64,000 nt of DNA from Krasilnikovozyma curviuscula (taxonomy: Eukaryota > Basidiomycota > Tremellomycetes > Cystofilobasidiales > Mrakiaceae): assembly GCA_014825775.1 (NCBI GenBank), contig MVAQ01000004.1, forward strand, positions 62,001 to 126,000. Reading direction: 5' to 3'. The notes beneath the pieces are model-generated. The model was given only the letters and a program-made list of their open reading frames with translations, made no database searches and was not told the origin of the DNA. Below are positions 12,271 to 24,196 of the stretch, piece after piece (position 1 is the stretch's first letter; each line of letters starts with the position of its first letter). The position numbers and the translations under genes are program-made.

Positions 12271-12361
12271 CGAAGCAGACAGGATTCGAACCTGCGCCCG
12301 GAAACCGGAGAGGATGCCTGAAAGTTCAAGTCCGCCGTCGTAACCACTTGACTACTGCTCC
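12271..12361 (-). tRNA. tRNA-Ser (anticodon UGA) with a short intron
   Basis: Acceptor stem GGAGCAG pairs with CTGCTTC (one G-T). D arm GTC/GAC around AAGTGGTTAC (A box), anticodon loop CTTGAA with anticodon TGA. A 9-nt intron CTTTCAGGC is inferred after position 37. Anticodon stem GCGGA/TCCTC contains one C-U mismatch. A long variable arm TCCGG-TTT-CCGGG marks a class II tRNA, and the T arm is GCAGG-TTCGAAT-CCTGT (B box). Length 91 nt, about 82 nt after splicing, as expected for serine. Part of the intron (TTCA) can pair with the anticodon bases TGAA, as in other eukaryotic pre-tRNAs. Confidence 0.9.
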
Positions 12362-12530
12362 GTCGTGCAATGTTGGATTGATTTGTAACCAGATCGTAAA
12401 ACCTTAGAGATATCTATGCACAAGCCTTTGTCACTGTTTTGCTTTTGCCGATCCGTAAACTTTTGGAGGCATAGCAAGCGCATACAACGATTTTGATCGC
12501 ACAACACAGCTAATTAATTTCATGTATATT

Positions 12531-14586
12531 CTACATCTCCTGTAAGAACGCATCCCATTCCTCTCGAAGCCCTTCTCTGACAATTCCGGATTTTCCACAC
12601 AGCCATTTCTCCACCCTAAGTTTGTCCACCTCCTCTGTACCTTCTCCATCTTCCGCAACATCTAGAACCGATACATCCCCTTCACCTTCCATCGCAAGCA
12701 CCGACCAGCCCACAACAATCATCCCTGGCGTCCTCTGCTCCCCAGCCTTTTCCAGCGTCTCGGCAATACCGTCCAGTGTGGAAGCGATGAGTCGTTGATC
12801 CGGTGATGAGGCACGCTCGATGATGGCGATAGGCATGTAAGGTGGATAAGCCGCTCCAAGTCGCTGACCACCATCTCCATCCTCACTCATCAGCACCTTA
12901 AGCACCGCGTTGAGTCTCGCGACCCCCATCAGAATGACGAGCGTCCTTGGCCGCTCGTACGCTGGTAAGTTGACAATCTTCCCACCGCGTCCAACGCCCG
13001 TACACAGTATCATCGACTCAGCCACGCCTCTCTGAGTGACAGGAATTCCGAACATCAATGGACCTGCGATGCAACTCGAGATGCCAGGGATGACGACAGG
13101 TTCAAATCCTTTCGAGCGGAAATACAGGATCTCCTCTCCACCCCGTCCAAAGATAAACGGATCGCCCTGCTTGAGGCGCACGACCACTTCGCCTCGTTGA
13201 GCGCCTTCAATCGCCAGAGCCATCAGCTCGTTCTGCGCACCCTCTGAGTTTCCGGGGAATTTCTTCGCGATGATGAGTTTGGTTGTTGACGGTATGAGGG
13301 ACAGGATTTCGGCGGGGACGAGCTTATCGGAGAGGATCAGGGTCGCTTTGTGTTTAAGCAGGTGGTGGGTCGAGAGTGTCAGGAGGGAGGGGTGGCCTGG
13401 GCCAGATCCTAGCAGGTAGATCCTACCATTGCTGGTGGAAAGAGGTTGAGATGGAGGTGATGATAGAACGAGAGAATGATGAGAATATGGCTGTTGCTGT
13501 GATTGTGATGATGAGGTAGTTGAGCCTGTTGAAAGTGTTGATGCGGCTGCAGCAACGATCGCTTCGTCAGTAAGTCTTACAAAGAAACGATCACTCAAAA
13601 AACTCACTTCGTTCCTCCCTCTTCGATTTGTTGAACTTGTCCCAAATTCCATTCATCTCCTTCTGGTCCATCTTCGACAGGTAGTCTAGACTCCAGTACT
13701 CAGAGATCTGAGCAATGTATCTCATCCTCCTCAATTTCTCTTCCTCCTCGCTATAGCCCTCAGGAACAGGAAGTTCATCACCCTTTCCGTCGCATAACAT
13801 GGGTACTGGAGTGTTTAGTGGTGTAGTAGAGTCCAAAATCGAATCATCTTCGTTACCCTCACCAAAGGAACCTCTGCGGCGTACTAGGGAGCGCAAAACC
13901 CCGACGTTCTGAACGGCGCCTCCCACGTTTTTGGGAAGTTTCGAGATGATTTCTCTCTTCAGTCGGGTGGCTAACCTGCAACCACCTTGGCTCGAGGTGG
14001 AAAGGGCGACGACGAGAGGTGACATTTGTTGTTCTTCGTTGGGCGTACTAGTGATGATTGGGAATCGATGGGTAGCTGGAAACGAGAAATCGGAAAGTGA
14101 CGGATGGTCTGCAATATTGAGAGGGATGCGTAAGGAGAAAGCAGCTTTTTGCAGTGCTGATAATGATGAGCTTGGTCGTGGAGTTGAGGAAGGTGCAGGT
14201 GTCGATAAGGAGTCTGTTACACATATCAGCCAAAGCTTGGGGCCGAGTGCAGAGAGTATTGAAGTCCATGCATGTTCTTCAGTCTCAGATGGTCTTTTGT
14301 TAAGAAGTAGCTCGCTGATGGCAGCGTCTACGTTGGAGTTCTTATCTAAGAGGATTTCCTTCCGTTCAGCTCTGAAACTCAGCTCATCTACCCCTTCCTT
14401 CCCACCATAGCTGGAACAGCTGACAACTACTTCGGCATCAGCGTCGAGGAGGGTGAAAACTCTTGAAGCTGCGAGTTTGTTGGCGCCAATGACAAGAGCC
14501 AAATTTCTCTGAGGCGTTGGACGGTGCGAGAGCAGCAGGGAGGCACCGCCTTGAGGTGCTGGGTAGAGTGGGGATGTTGAGGGCAT
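12531..14586 (-). CDS. MET1: Siroheme synthase: fused Met8-like dehydrogenase and uroporphyrinogen-III methyltransferase
   Basis: Two exons (14586-13608, 13546-12531) give 664 residues. The N-terminal third is a Met8/CysG-like NAD-binding unit (LALVIGANKLAASRVFTLLD; then FSFPATHRFPII and the substrate-domain helix LATRLKREIISKLP). After a Ser/Gln-rich linker comes the SUMT methyltransferase: GRIYLLGSGPGHPSLLTLST, LSDKLVPAEIL, VVRLKQGDPFIFGRGGEE, PGISSCIAGPLMFGIPVTQR and TPGMIVVGWSV. It should convert uroporphyrinogen III to precorrin-2 and onward to sirohydrochlorin, supplying siroheme for sulfite and nitrite reductases. Bacterial SUMT enzymes usually show GPGDP where this has GPGHP. The single intron (62 nt) sits between the two modules. 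Confidence 0.9.
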
Positions 14587-14780
14587 TGCTATGGAACTCT
14601 TCTAGCTGATACACCAACAGCAAGCAGTCGTAGTTGGCAAAAGAAAAAAAGACTGACGGAGATTCCAAATTCGTATTTCGCCATTCGCTCGCGCAATAAA
14701 AACAAAACGCATTTTCATCGATAAGATATGCCACTCGAAAAAACAAATGATTATTGTAAACTATTGACGTCTGTATTCCT

Positions 14781-17700
14781 TTAGAAAAGTGAGACTTTCC
14801 CATTTCCTGAACCTGAAGCAACCACCTTAGCTGCTCCAATGTCGAGCAAGTCTCCGTGTTGGACAGCGACGAAGGATTTACCTGAAGGCGATGTAATAAT
14901 CAGCATAAAAGAGAAGGAATGATGGGCACAGCACTGACCTGGTGTCTTCAATCCAAAAATCTTTTCAAGGTTCGTAGTTGCAAGTCCAAGAGCCTCAGAT
15001 CTCGAGAAGTCGCCGCTGGCAGAGTCCGTGAGGGTGAATGCGAGGAAGAATCTGAGAGTAGCAGCATCGGAGAGCATAGACGAGGACTGGCCGCCAAAGC
15101 CAAGACCAACAAGCTGTGAAAGGATACGGACGGAGTCTATTAGTTGCATGAAAAGTAAACAATGTCGCAAAAGCACGCACCACACCGGCTGCTTTCAACA
15201 CGGAGAGCTCGGTGGAGTTGGTTAATGGTACACCTGGTAAGACTCTGAGCTCATCGAACGTGTTTGGATGTCCCCTTGAGTTAATGATGACTGAGATCTT
15301 GGCAGCAGCAATCTCGTCAGCGATAAGATGAGCCTCAGAGGCTCCATAGCTAAAATGAAAACAAACAAAAGACGCAGAGCAGGGGTCAAAGAACCGTAGG
15401 AAGGGGGTGACATGGCCTCCAAGAGGAACTTGACCAGGAGAAGTTCTGCGACAAGGCACTTACAACACAAGGTTGATGGTCGAACCCTTAGCCTTCTCAA
15501 CTTCGCCCTTGAGAAGCACCAAACTGGCGAGCTGGTCTGCAGATTCAGCATGAACAACAAGAGTTCCCACTCCAAGTGCGATCTCAGAAAAGAGCTTTTG
15601 CATTGGTGACGAGCTCTTCTCAGAGGTTGAGTCAAGAAGAGCGGTTCTAAGAGCGGAGACTTGACCAGAGACAGGCAGGCCAGAGTGTCCAAGCCTGACG
15701 TGAAGGGCGACAGTTCTATTCATGACAGCACCCTTGTCGAGCTTTGTCTTGGCTCCGATGTTGTAGTAGGTCGACATGCCACCGAAGACGCCAGCCCAGT
15801 TGGGAGCTGTGATGGCGCTGGTGACACCTGCACGGAGGTCAATCTTCATTTCTTTTCCTTGGAACTGGAGGCCATCAAAGGCAAGTGGGACTGGACCGGA
15901 TGGAATGGAGAGAGAGCTCACGCCATTGACTCCGTCCATCCAAGTGACTTCGCTGTCGATCTCAGCGAGACCGAGCTGAGAGCAAGAGAAAAAATCAGAG
16001 AGAGCTCCGCAAAAGTCGCGAAGAATCGAAATAACTGCTTACATTTGTTCCAATAACAGTAAGGCCAGGCTGGACAGATCCACCCTTGAGGTCAACGAAG
16101 TGAGCAGATGCAGCAAACGACTCCTCCATTTCACATTTTCCTTCACATACAATCTCTCCACCCTTGACAACAACAACGTTCTCACCCTCGATAGCAGAGA
16201 ACGACATCTGAACTAACGAACCATCGTCTTCGGATCGCTTATAGATATGCGAAACGTTCTGGAAGACGACATCGTATACCGCAGCAGATGGTGAGAAGTT
16301 TGGATCGCCGTGTGATGCGACGGTCTCAGCAATCTCTTTGCTGAAGTCACCACATGGTGGTTCGAGCTGGTCTTTCTCTGGCCGAGGGACAAGAGCTGGA
16401 GAGACAAGTTGTGGGATGCCGTCGACGAAGACTTGGCTTGGAGTGGCGCCGAGAGTGAGGGGATGTGACTGGAATATGGCAACATCAGCTGTGAAGATCG
16501 ACACGAGAACAAGGTTGTTACAAAATCAGTTTCAGACGATTGTCCTCTACATGATAGTTCCCATCAAAAAGAAAGAGTGCTTACCATCATATCCTGCTCG
16601 GATGTAGCCGATACGGTGGTCGAGCCCCATGATATTGGCAGGAACAGTAGTGATGGAAGCCATGGCCAAGTTACCTTCCAATCCAAAGTAGTGTGCTTGA
16701 GCAGCCTCAAAGTTGAGGTATCTAGCTCTAACAACTCCGTCAGACTTCATGATGACTGGTACACCGGCGTCAGCGAGGATCTTCGGAGCGTGGACAGAGT
16801 GCATGTATGCTTCGTGCTTGTATCGACTCATGACTATACATCCAGATCCAGAGGCAATATGGGGATAGAGAAGTTTCTTGTTAGTTTTGGGTCGAAGCGA
16901 AGAATGATGCAATGGGTAGGAGACGCACCAGCGAAGATGGCAGCACCGGTCTTTCCACCAAACATCTTTCGGATAACTCCTGGAACGATTGAAGCTTCGT
17001 GTGCGTGATGGACGGCGGCCACTCGGAACTTCATAGGCACTGGTCAGCAAGATGATGGCCTTCAATCGATTCGAGAAAAGCTTACCTCGAACTCATTGGT
17101 AAGCCTGCTTAGTGCGGTGAGATCAACAGCTTCATACTACCAAGTGAAAGAGGCTGGTCAGCTTCAGACTCCGGTATAGAGAGGAGGAATCTTACACAGT
17201 GAACATTCAACTTGGTCTTTCCTCTCAAGATGTCCACAATCGCTTCCAGCTCAAGACCACTCGCAGGGTAAGGGCCCAACTCATTCAGGGCCGCCATGTC
17301 ACCAGAGGAAGCGACTTGACACCAGTTGTCTTGTTTCAGTTGGATATCCTTTCCAGCTTGGTAGGTACGTCTAAAATCCCAGAGGGTGTCCATACCTGGG
17401 TGTGAAGATTTGAGAAGCAGGAAACACACGAAACGATGAGTATTATACACGTACGGGTCGCGCTGTACACTCGACTAGGATTCTCTCCGAATGCATGCTT
17501 CATGTGTCTCCAGTGGTTTCTGTTGACATTAAAAAAGGCTGTGAGAAGTGATGAAAGTTTAGGAGATGGGCACGACTCACTTGTTTCTCTTCCATCCAAG
17601 GCCAGCTTGATCAGTCGTGTTGACGATTGTTTCGAAAGGAGACTCCACCAGCATACTCTCTGGAGTATTCTCTTTAGTTTTTCGTAGTTTGAAAACAAAT

Positions 17701-18582
17701 GCTTGCCCACCAATAGCATCTAATCGAACGGCTGATCAGCAGAGGCATTATCGAAGAAACCGCGTCCACCTTACCTGCCGATCCAGGGAGAACCAAAGAG
17801 GTAGTACATCCACCACTAGTGATTCTCTCAAATGACAAATCATGTGTATTGAACCCGTCGAGAGCTCTCAAGTAAGGGTTAGTGTTGCCTTTGAGCGAGT
17901 TGCCGTCCGAAGTACCAGCAGTCATTGGGTTGCTGTAGACACCAACGTGAGAATGAGCGTCCACAAGACCTGGACTGAAGGAAGAATGATAAACAGATGG
18001 AAACATGTAGATTAGATGAGGATTCGCAGTGAAGTACTGAATCAGATGCGGCAGGACCCACACAACCCATTGACCTTCAGCATCAATCTCTTCGACATCA
18101 TCACTCAATAAGGAGCTGAAATCGTCTTTAGGTCCACCAACAGCCTTGATGATACCATTCTCAAGCAAGACCTTTCCACCTGGGATCACTTCAGTGGCGT
18201 TGTTGTTACCAGTCCAGATTGTTCCGTTGAAAATCAGGTAGGATTTGGTACCTTCCTCAAAACGGTCAGACTTGGTTCTCTGGTGGAATCCGGGTGCGGC
18301 AGTGGGGATGTAACTGTGCTCGGCGCACTGAGCGAGACCAGAGGCGAGGAACTTGGGGGTGACAGCCGGCTTGCCTGGGAGAAGTCTTTCAAATGGGCGG
18401 GAGACCAAGAGAAACACGGAAAGACCAAGGAAGACGATCACTAGCTGGTGTCCCCATCTGTTGACCTTGTTTTTCACGACATAATATTTCTCGTCGTCCT
18501 TGGTATCGACCAGAGATTCGAAGTCTTTGTCGCCTTGGTACGGTGGTGGTGCAGCAACAGCAGATCCCCTTGACCTGAGCAT
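14781..18582 (-). CDS. Membrane-anchored amidohydrolase (carbohydrate esterase 9-like)
   Basis: Large multi-exon gene. Short cytosolic N-terminus, one membrane segment (LVIVFLGLSVFLLVS, about residues 47-61), then a composite amidohydrolase fold: LIFNGTIWTGN, GKVLLENGIIKAVGG, EIDAEGQWV, and the metal-binding GLVDAHSHVGVYSNP. GGCTTSLVLPGSAG follows, then a long alpha/beta barrel with RVAAVHHAHEASIVPGVIRK and KTGAAIFAGA. The C-terminal part repeats a metallo-hydrolase beta-sandwich (SLVLPKGGxI-like strands) and ends VVASGSGNGKVSLF. Related fungal proteins are often labelled CE9 or N-acetylglucosamine-6-phosphate-deacetylase-like, but the substrate is unknown. The HxH metal motif is intact. About a dozen introns; stop TAA at 14781-14783. 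Confidence 0.75.
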
Positions 18583-19185
18583 TCTTTCTCTTTCTTGAGG
18601 TTTGAGCTGGATGGTGGTTGGAAGTAGAGGAGATCACGTCTCGTTTATCAAACAGACAAAGTGTAGCCATATGGCGTGGTGGCGTTGGCGTCTCAGGACG
18701 ACGGTCGAAGCCGGATGCATAAAGTTTCGTGATCATAGTTGTCGCACTCTAACAAAGCTCAAACTCGGGAAGAAGATATGAAAGATATTGCCTGCGTCAC
18801 TCAGGGTGAGGATTATTTATGCGCTATATTCATCGAGATCAAGGCGACCACGCGGGGCGCAAGCTGACGCCGCCGTCTCTAAGCCAAGAGAAACGCAGTC
18901 CATGAGATCGGAAGAGTGCCCTTTCACTTTGCAGAAACAGTATGTGAGTCGACGTTAAGTGTTATATGAATAGTAAAATGGTAAAGCTTGGAAAATGTAA
19001 AACAGGGTGCTGATCCGGCGTCAAGCTCGGTACATGATGAGATGATGAGAGTGTACAGTTGGGCAAAGCTAGAAGAACAACCAGGAGAGAAGAAAGTGGT
19101 CACTATGTGAGACAGAAAAGGGTCGGCTGGAAGAGGAGAGCTGGAACTTACGACAGAAGAGCAAAGAGAGCTAGTTACAATCAGG
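18583..19185. other. Intergenic region
   Basis: Roughly 600 bp between the amidohydrolase start and the end of the EF-hand gene, both minus strand. It contains the amidohydrolase promoter. A GC-rich block at about 18845-18890 stands out by eye. No credible coding frame. Confidence 0.4.
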
Positions 19186-20984
19186 CTAAAACTCCTTTGG
19201 CGCCCTCTTGAACTTGTATTTGTAAGGAGTACCACGTCTGCGTCCAATAATCACCAGTCAGTTACTATCATCTGTGGAGGCAGAAAAGAGAGCCAGAGCT
19301 TAGAGTCGGACGTGCCTCATTCTTTCAGCCGCCGTCCTCGGTCGCTTGAAGCCTCCGTCACCAGTGCCATAAGCCTCCTTCTGCGCCGCATCGTGCATCG
19401 CCTTTTTGTATCTCTCTGAAGCTGATGGTGGCCTTCGCCCAGCTCGGTCGCGGGCTTCGTCTGCAGGTGTTTTTGGTGGAATGCTTGTGTCCGCCTGAGT
19501 GAAGAAAAGATCAAATCAGGGAATGGTAAGTAAAAAGACAACAGGGTGAAGTTTTTCAAAATAAAGGAAATAGAATCCATTTACTTCATCAGTCACAGCT
19601 TGTGATGCTGCGAGGACAGCTTGGGCAGCATCAGCTTCAGCGGCAGCCACCTCATGAGGCATATCCGCATGCGTTTCCGTCTCTCCTTCAATGAATGCTT
19701 TCGCTTTGGCATCTTCAGTATCGTCAATATGCTCGTGGTGTTCGAAATGGGCAATCTGTGGTTGCGCAAAATTCGACAGCGGACAAGACCAAGGCCGCGA
19801 GTTTGATCAGCTAGAGTATCTGTGTGCGAGGAAATGATTTTTAAACTTACATCTTCAGGGTGAATGTAGGACTCATCTGTCTGCGTTTCGGGTGTTGAGT
19901 GATACTTCTCCTCGTGGTGCAAGAAGCTGAAATAAAAGGATAACAAGATTACGTCCGTAAGCGCTTCACAGATACATAGCAGGACGGTAAACTCACTATT
20001 CTGACTCTTCGTCTAAAGGACAGATGAAATACATTCCAGTGAAAAAGATAAATTGTCAACTTCCCCGTTTTCCCATTCCGATTCCGAAACACGCTCATTC
20101 GTCGCCGCCGAAACTGGAAGTAACGAGGAAACTCACCATAATGATGACCCAGCTCTTTGACGCCCTTGAAATCAGGCAAGCCCTGGCCTTCTCCACCACC
20201 AGCCAGGAACTCACTAAGGGAAATGACTCCGTCTTTGTTCGTGTCGAGCTGCTCGAGGACTTTGTCGACGACCATCTGGGCCATCGCTTTGTGGGTACCA
20301 TCGTTCGGTGAGTTAGACTTGGAGGCATCGTGATGCAGACCATCTGTGTGTCCAGGGGAGAAATTTCGAAGAGACAAGAGAGGTGAAGAGGAATAGGGTT
20401 AGGTGGTGTGGAGGGGAGGCTTGAGCCACGGAGAGACACCTACAGATAGCTTGGATTTCTTCCACGTCCAAGATACCGTCCTGATTCAAATCATGAAGAG
20501 CAAAAAATGATCGTCCGTCGAAAGCATCGATGTGATGCTCAGATCTCATCTAGAGTGAGTTTTATTCCGGGAGTAAGAGGAATGGATGAACCGCAGTTTC
20601 GGCAATGAAGCCATCGAATGGAAGAGAGCAAAAGTAACAGAATCAGTAAACAATTTCACTAGTATACAGTAGCACGCCAGAAGTTGCGACGAAATGCGGT
20701 AAAACCACCTGTTTGGTTTCTCATCCTTCCCGTTTCGACTGTGCGGGTAGGTAGTCGAGCCTGTTTCTTCTTTGCGTCCTACAGCAGCAAGACTTCACGG
20801 AACCAACACTCACATGTCTCTCTGCATATCCCATCTCCTCAGTGCCAGGGGCGTCAGCTCCATGTGTGTCGTAGTCTTCACCATGGGAATGTCCACCGTG
20901 AGCTTGAACGAGCGTCGAGGCTGCCAACAGAGACAACGCCAGTATCGAAAAATGGCTTCGACGACTCCGATGGGTGGGTAGCAT
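19186..20984 (-). CDS. SSP120: Secreted EF-hand protein, Ssp120/nucleobindin-like
   Basis: Signal peptide (SHFSILALSLLAASTLVQA, about residues 10-28), a His-rich mature start (HGGHSHGEDYDTHG), then the hallmark HMRSEHHIDAFDGRSFFALH. EF-hand 1 is DLNQDGILDVEE and EF-hand 2 is DTNKDGVISLSE. The C-terminal half is long and helical, rich in Glu/Ala/His (HFEHHEHIDDTEDAKAKAF), then AGRRPPSASERYKKA and a basic end PYKYKFKRAPKEF. This matches yeast Ssp120 and animal nucleobindins, Ca-binding proteins of the secretory pathway that cooperate with cargo receptors. The last intron (19315-19238) appears to use a GC donor, because only that join keeps the basic C-terminus in frame. Start ATG 20984, stop TAG at 19186-19188. 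Confidence 0.82.
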
Positions 20985-21682
20985 AGTGTACAGTAATAAG
21001 GTTGAGCTTCTCTTCTATTAGCTGCTGTTAGTCGAAGATTTTGAGTGAGATGGTGTTGGGTTAGTGAACAAAACTCCTCCAAAAAGCTCGACTCTTGAAG
21101 TTTCGCCGGATTCAGAAGACGCGCGCGAGAAAGAATGGCGAGATGAGTTTACTCTTCTCTCTTTCTCACTAGACGCGTTGAAGGAACAAAACCAGTTGGT
21201 ATACGTGTAAAAGGGATATACAGAGAAGTGCATGGTATCACAGGTACAACTCAAGGACGGAAAAGAGAAACCCTGTTCTAGCTTTCCGCCCCGCTTGCTA
21301 AATAATCGTAGCCCTACAGGATACGCTACACATTGCTGGATGTCGTCATACTGATCCAGCATCGTCCTGATAAGTTCAAGAGAGAAGGATGGAATTTCTC
21401 TTGCGAAAAATGCCGATCCGGAGGGCCGAGTGACCAAAAGGTCTGTGCGAGGAATTTTGCTGGTTTCGAGAACATGACTGTGGTCAGAATAGAACCCCAT
21501 TAAAAACTGACAATGTGTGCTCACCATGGTAAATGAGGTAGCAAACCAATGGAAGCGCCACAAGAGCCCTTTCCTTCAATCACTCGTTGGCGCCTTTTGC
21601 CATCCCCAGATGCTCCGTCATGAGAATTATTGCACCATTTTGATGACCAGAAACAACTTCGTTGGCAAGTGGTTCAAGCTCC
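20985..21682. other. Intergenic region
   Basis: Promoter side of the EF-hand gene and the 3' flank of the small minus-strand gene. A 181-residue minus-strand frame (21018-21563) has an unlikely composition and I do not call it. Nothing else recognised. Confidence 0.4.
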
Positions 21683-22145
21683 TCACGATGATGGTTTAGA
21701 TTTGACTTGAAGAAGTGGCAGATTCTCAAGTAGCTCCCTATGAGAGGTTACCCACAGATCAGCTTTCCGTTTTGCTTCAGTGATATTCTGTTACTTCAAT
21801 GCTTACCTTCTGCCCCCAACACCACCTTGAAGAACCTGAATTACCTCATCGATCTCTTTGGAGCTCCATTTCCCGCCTCCCTTCAGGTCTTCTTCAGCAG
21901 CTTGCACCTGACGATTCAACAGACCCTTAATAGCCTGGCTTTGGCTCTATTAATTGGTCAGAGTTACAAGAAGACGTCAGCACTCAGCTAGCCAGGTAGC
22001 AGCATCAGGCAGCAGCTCAAAAAATTGAACTGACAGCAATTTCGAGATTCTTATTTTCGCCTGTTCGAGCACTTGATTCCACCAAAGCCATCAACGATGA
22101 TATCAGAGGTAGTATTGATCCTGTTGGCAGTTCTGTATTTGACAT
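21683..22145 (-). CDS. Small helical protein, unrecognised
   Basis: Three exons (22145-22035, 21946-21807, 21737-21683) give 101 residues. ATG 22145 opens MSNTELPTGSILPLISSLMA. Exon 2 encodes a strongly charged helix (GLLNRQVQAAEEDLKGGGK, then WSSKEIDEVIQVLQGG). Exon 3 ends LLENLPLLQVKSKPSS with TGA. The exon joins use GTCAGT and GTAAGC donors with tatag/taatag acceptors and conserve frame. The composition is that of a real protein and unlike the shadow frames here. I do not recognise the family; size and helix content would suit a subunit of a larger complex, but that is only a guess. It is divergent from RIB7, sharing a 282-bp upstream region. Confidence 0.6.
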
Positions 22146-22427
22146 CTTTCTCTTTACTTTTGCCAGGTGAGGTCGCCGTTGGAAGGATCTTCACGAGGTG
22201 GCTCGCACCTAGAACTTGGTCTATACTAGCTGAATAGCAAAGGCCTCTCTTTTTGTTGTGAGCTTAGAGCAAATTGAAGACACTGGTAGGTTTCCTGCTC
22301 CAAACAATCAGATTCAGCTTGTCCAATCTCCCACCTGTAAGTTGAATGTCCCGTTTGTTGAGCTAACTGGTTGTTTCGCTGGAAGTATTACTGATGTGAA
22401 CACTCTCTGTGTTGAAGTTTCGACTTG

Positions 22428-23411
22428 ATGGCTTCTAGTGATGTCCATCAGGACTTTTTGTCCCCTCTGATCCCATCAGCAGCAGCTGTCGCAGATTCTA
22501 CCAGGTCACTCCCATTCGTCACGTTGACGTACGCTCAGAGTCTTGATGCCAGGATTGCAGGGAAAGATAGTAAACAGCTTATCCTGAGTGGTAAAGAGTC
22601 GATGAAGATGACACATCGGTAAGTTTTCACGACCTCACAGGACGTACTGATCGCTCCAGGTTTTCTGACATGTAGCGACATATTTTCTTGATTTTGTAGA
22701 CTACGCACAATGCACAATGGTATCCTCATTGGAGTTTCAACAGTAGTGTCAGACAACCCTCAACTCAATGCTCGATACCTTCCACCAAGCGCAACACCCT
22801 ACCCACAACCAGAGCCCATCATCTTAGATCCCTCCTGCCGGATCCCACTTCACGCCAAGCTCTTTTCGAACTACAAGAATGGTATTGGAAGGAAACCTGT
22901 GATTATTTTTGATGCGAAGAAGGCTTCGTTCAAGGCGATAGAGGCTGTCATGGCGGCTGGTGGAGAGACTATTGCGCTTGAGACAGAAAGTGATGGTGAG
23001 CCTCGTCATGCCAGCAATTTCTGCACGTCATTCCAACTCAAACCCTTTTGTTTTTGCTATACAGGTCGTTTCTCCTTGGTAAAACTCTTAAAACTCCTGC
23101 GCCTCAGGGGGATCAAAACACTAATGGTTGAAGGTGGCTCAAACATCATCTCATCATTCCTCACTTCGTCACCGCTAGTGGTAGACTTGCTGCTCATCAC
23201 TATCGCACCAACATTGGTGGGAGAAGAAGGGGTTGCTGTCACCCAATCAGTTGAGTCATAGTCATTTTTACCCTATTGCCGGCGTGCTCCTTCTGACCTT
23301 TCGCTGTTATGGCTGAATTTTTAGAACCTGGAGCGACCAATGCCAGAAGTTGAGCACATAGCTACCACAATACTCGATAGGGATGTTGTCATGGCTTGTA
23401 AGCTGAAGTGA
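22428..23411 (+). CDS. RIB7: 2,5-diamino-6-ribosylamino-pyrimidinone 5'-phosphate reductase (riboflavin pathway)
   Basis: Exons encode PFVTLTYAQSLDARIAGKD, SGKESMKMTHRLRTMHNGIL, a GVSTVVSDNPQLNAR strand, PIILDPSCRIPLHAKLF, KTLMVEGGSNIISSFL and LLLITIAPTLVGEEGV, all in the RibD C-terminal/dihydrofolate-reductase-like order. The enzyme uses NADPH to reduce the ribosyl side chain in riboflavin synthesis. Start ATG 22428. The final exon is short (NLERPMPEVEHIATTILDRD then VVMACKLK), reached through a GTTGAG donor after TQS at about 23253 and an atttttag acceptor. The conserved start of the fold (TYAQSLDGxI) and the MVEGG motif make the assignment firm. Confidence 0.87.
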
Positions 23412-24196
23412 ATGCAGGCACTCCTGTTTGATTTCGGCCGCGAGTGAGCAGTGGATGCAGTCGCAGCAGGTGAGTCATCATATTTCGAGATCCTACCCCA
23501 TTTCGTTGTAATCGATCGCTTATGTTTTCCACTTACTTTGAGAGTAGATGGTTAGGGAATCAAGTTCAGCTGGGAGTATACGTGTCAGAGCATATTCACC
23601 TCTGTCATTGCCCACGAAATGAATCAACGCGTCCTTCCCTCCCGACATGACCGGCCAAACCCATTATCAGAAGCTCCACGGCTAAGAGTGATGCTGTGGA
23701 ATCATTTCCTTCTTTTACAGAGTGGTCGTCAGCGCTTGCGCGATCTCGGAGGACGTACGAGACTTAGGTAAAATCATCAATGCAGTTTGCTCTTCAAAGT
23801 GTTTTAGCTGTCAGAATGAACTAAGTAAGCGTTGCAGCATCATAAGACCTGGAAGCGCAATCAATTTTTTGAATAATCGTCGCTGTGAGTACGTCAGAAC
23901 AACAAGGCGGTATCGCTTCTCCCCCTGACCACACACCTACCCCTTTTCAAAGCGATCCCTGACCAGAAAATTTCTTCATCCTTCTCGCTCCTCAACAGCA
24001 TTATAGTACTCTATCTCAACGACAGGCTCGTTCATAACACCAGCAATAAACCTAGACTTTGCAACTCATCACTTAGAAATAAAATCTGTCGAAATCACCA
24101 CTACGAACTAAGCATACTCCTCATTAGCAAGCTGGTACTTCATTCCAGCAGCAGACTTATTGAAAGGCTTGAATAATACGTACGTTCTGCCTCAAG
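23412..24196. other. Intergenic region upstream of the RhoGEF gene
   Basis: About 785 bp. A CT-rich stretch near 23920-24020 resembles a fungal core promoter or 5' UTR. The 68-residue frame at 23722-23928 looks spurious. No RNA genes seen. Confidence 0.4.

Noticed and set aside
21018..21563. 181-residue minus-strand frame
   Set aside because: Translation lacks domain-like patterns, opens inside the small gene's 3' flank and shows no splice continuation; treated as chance.
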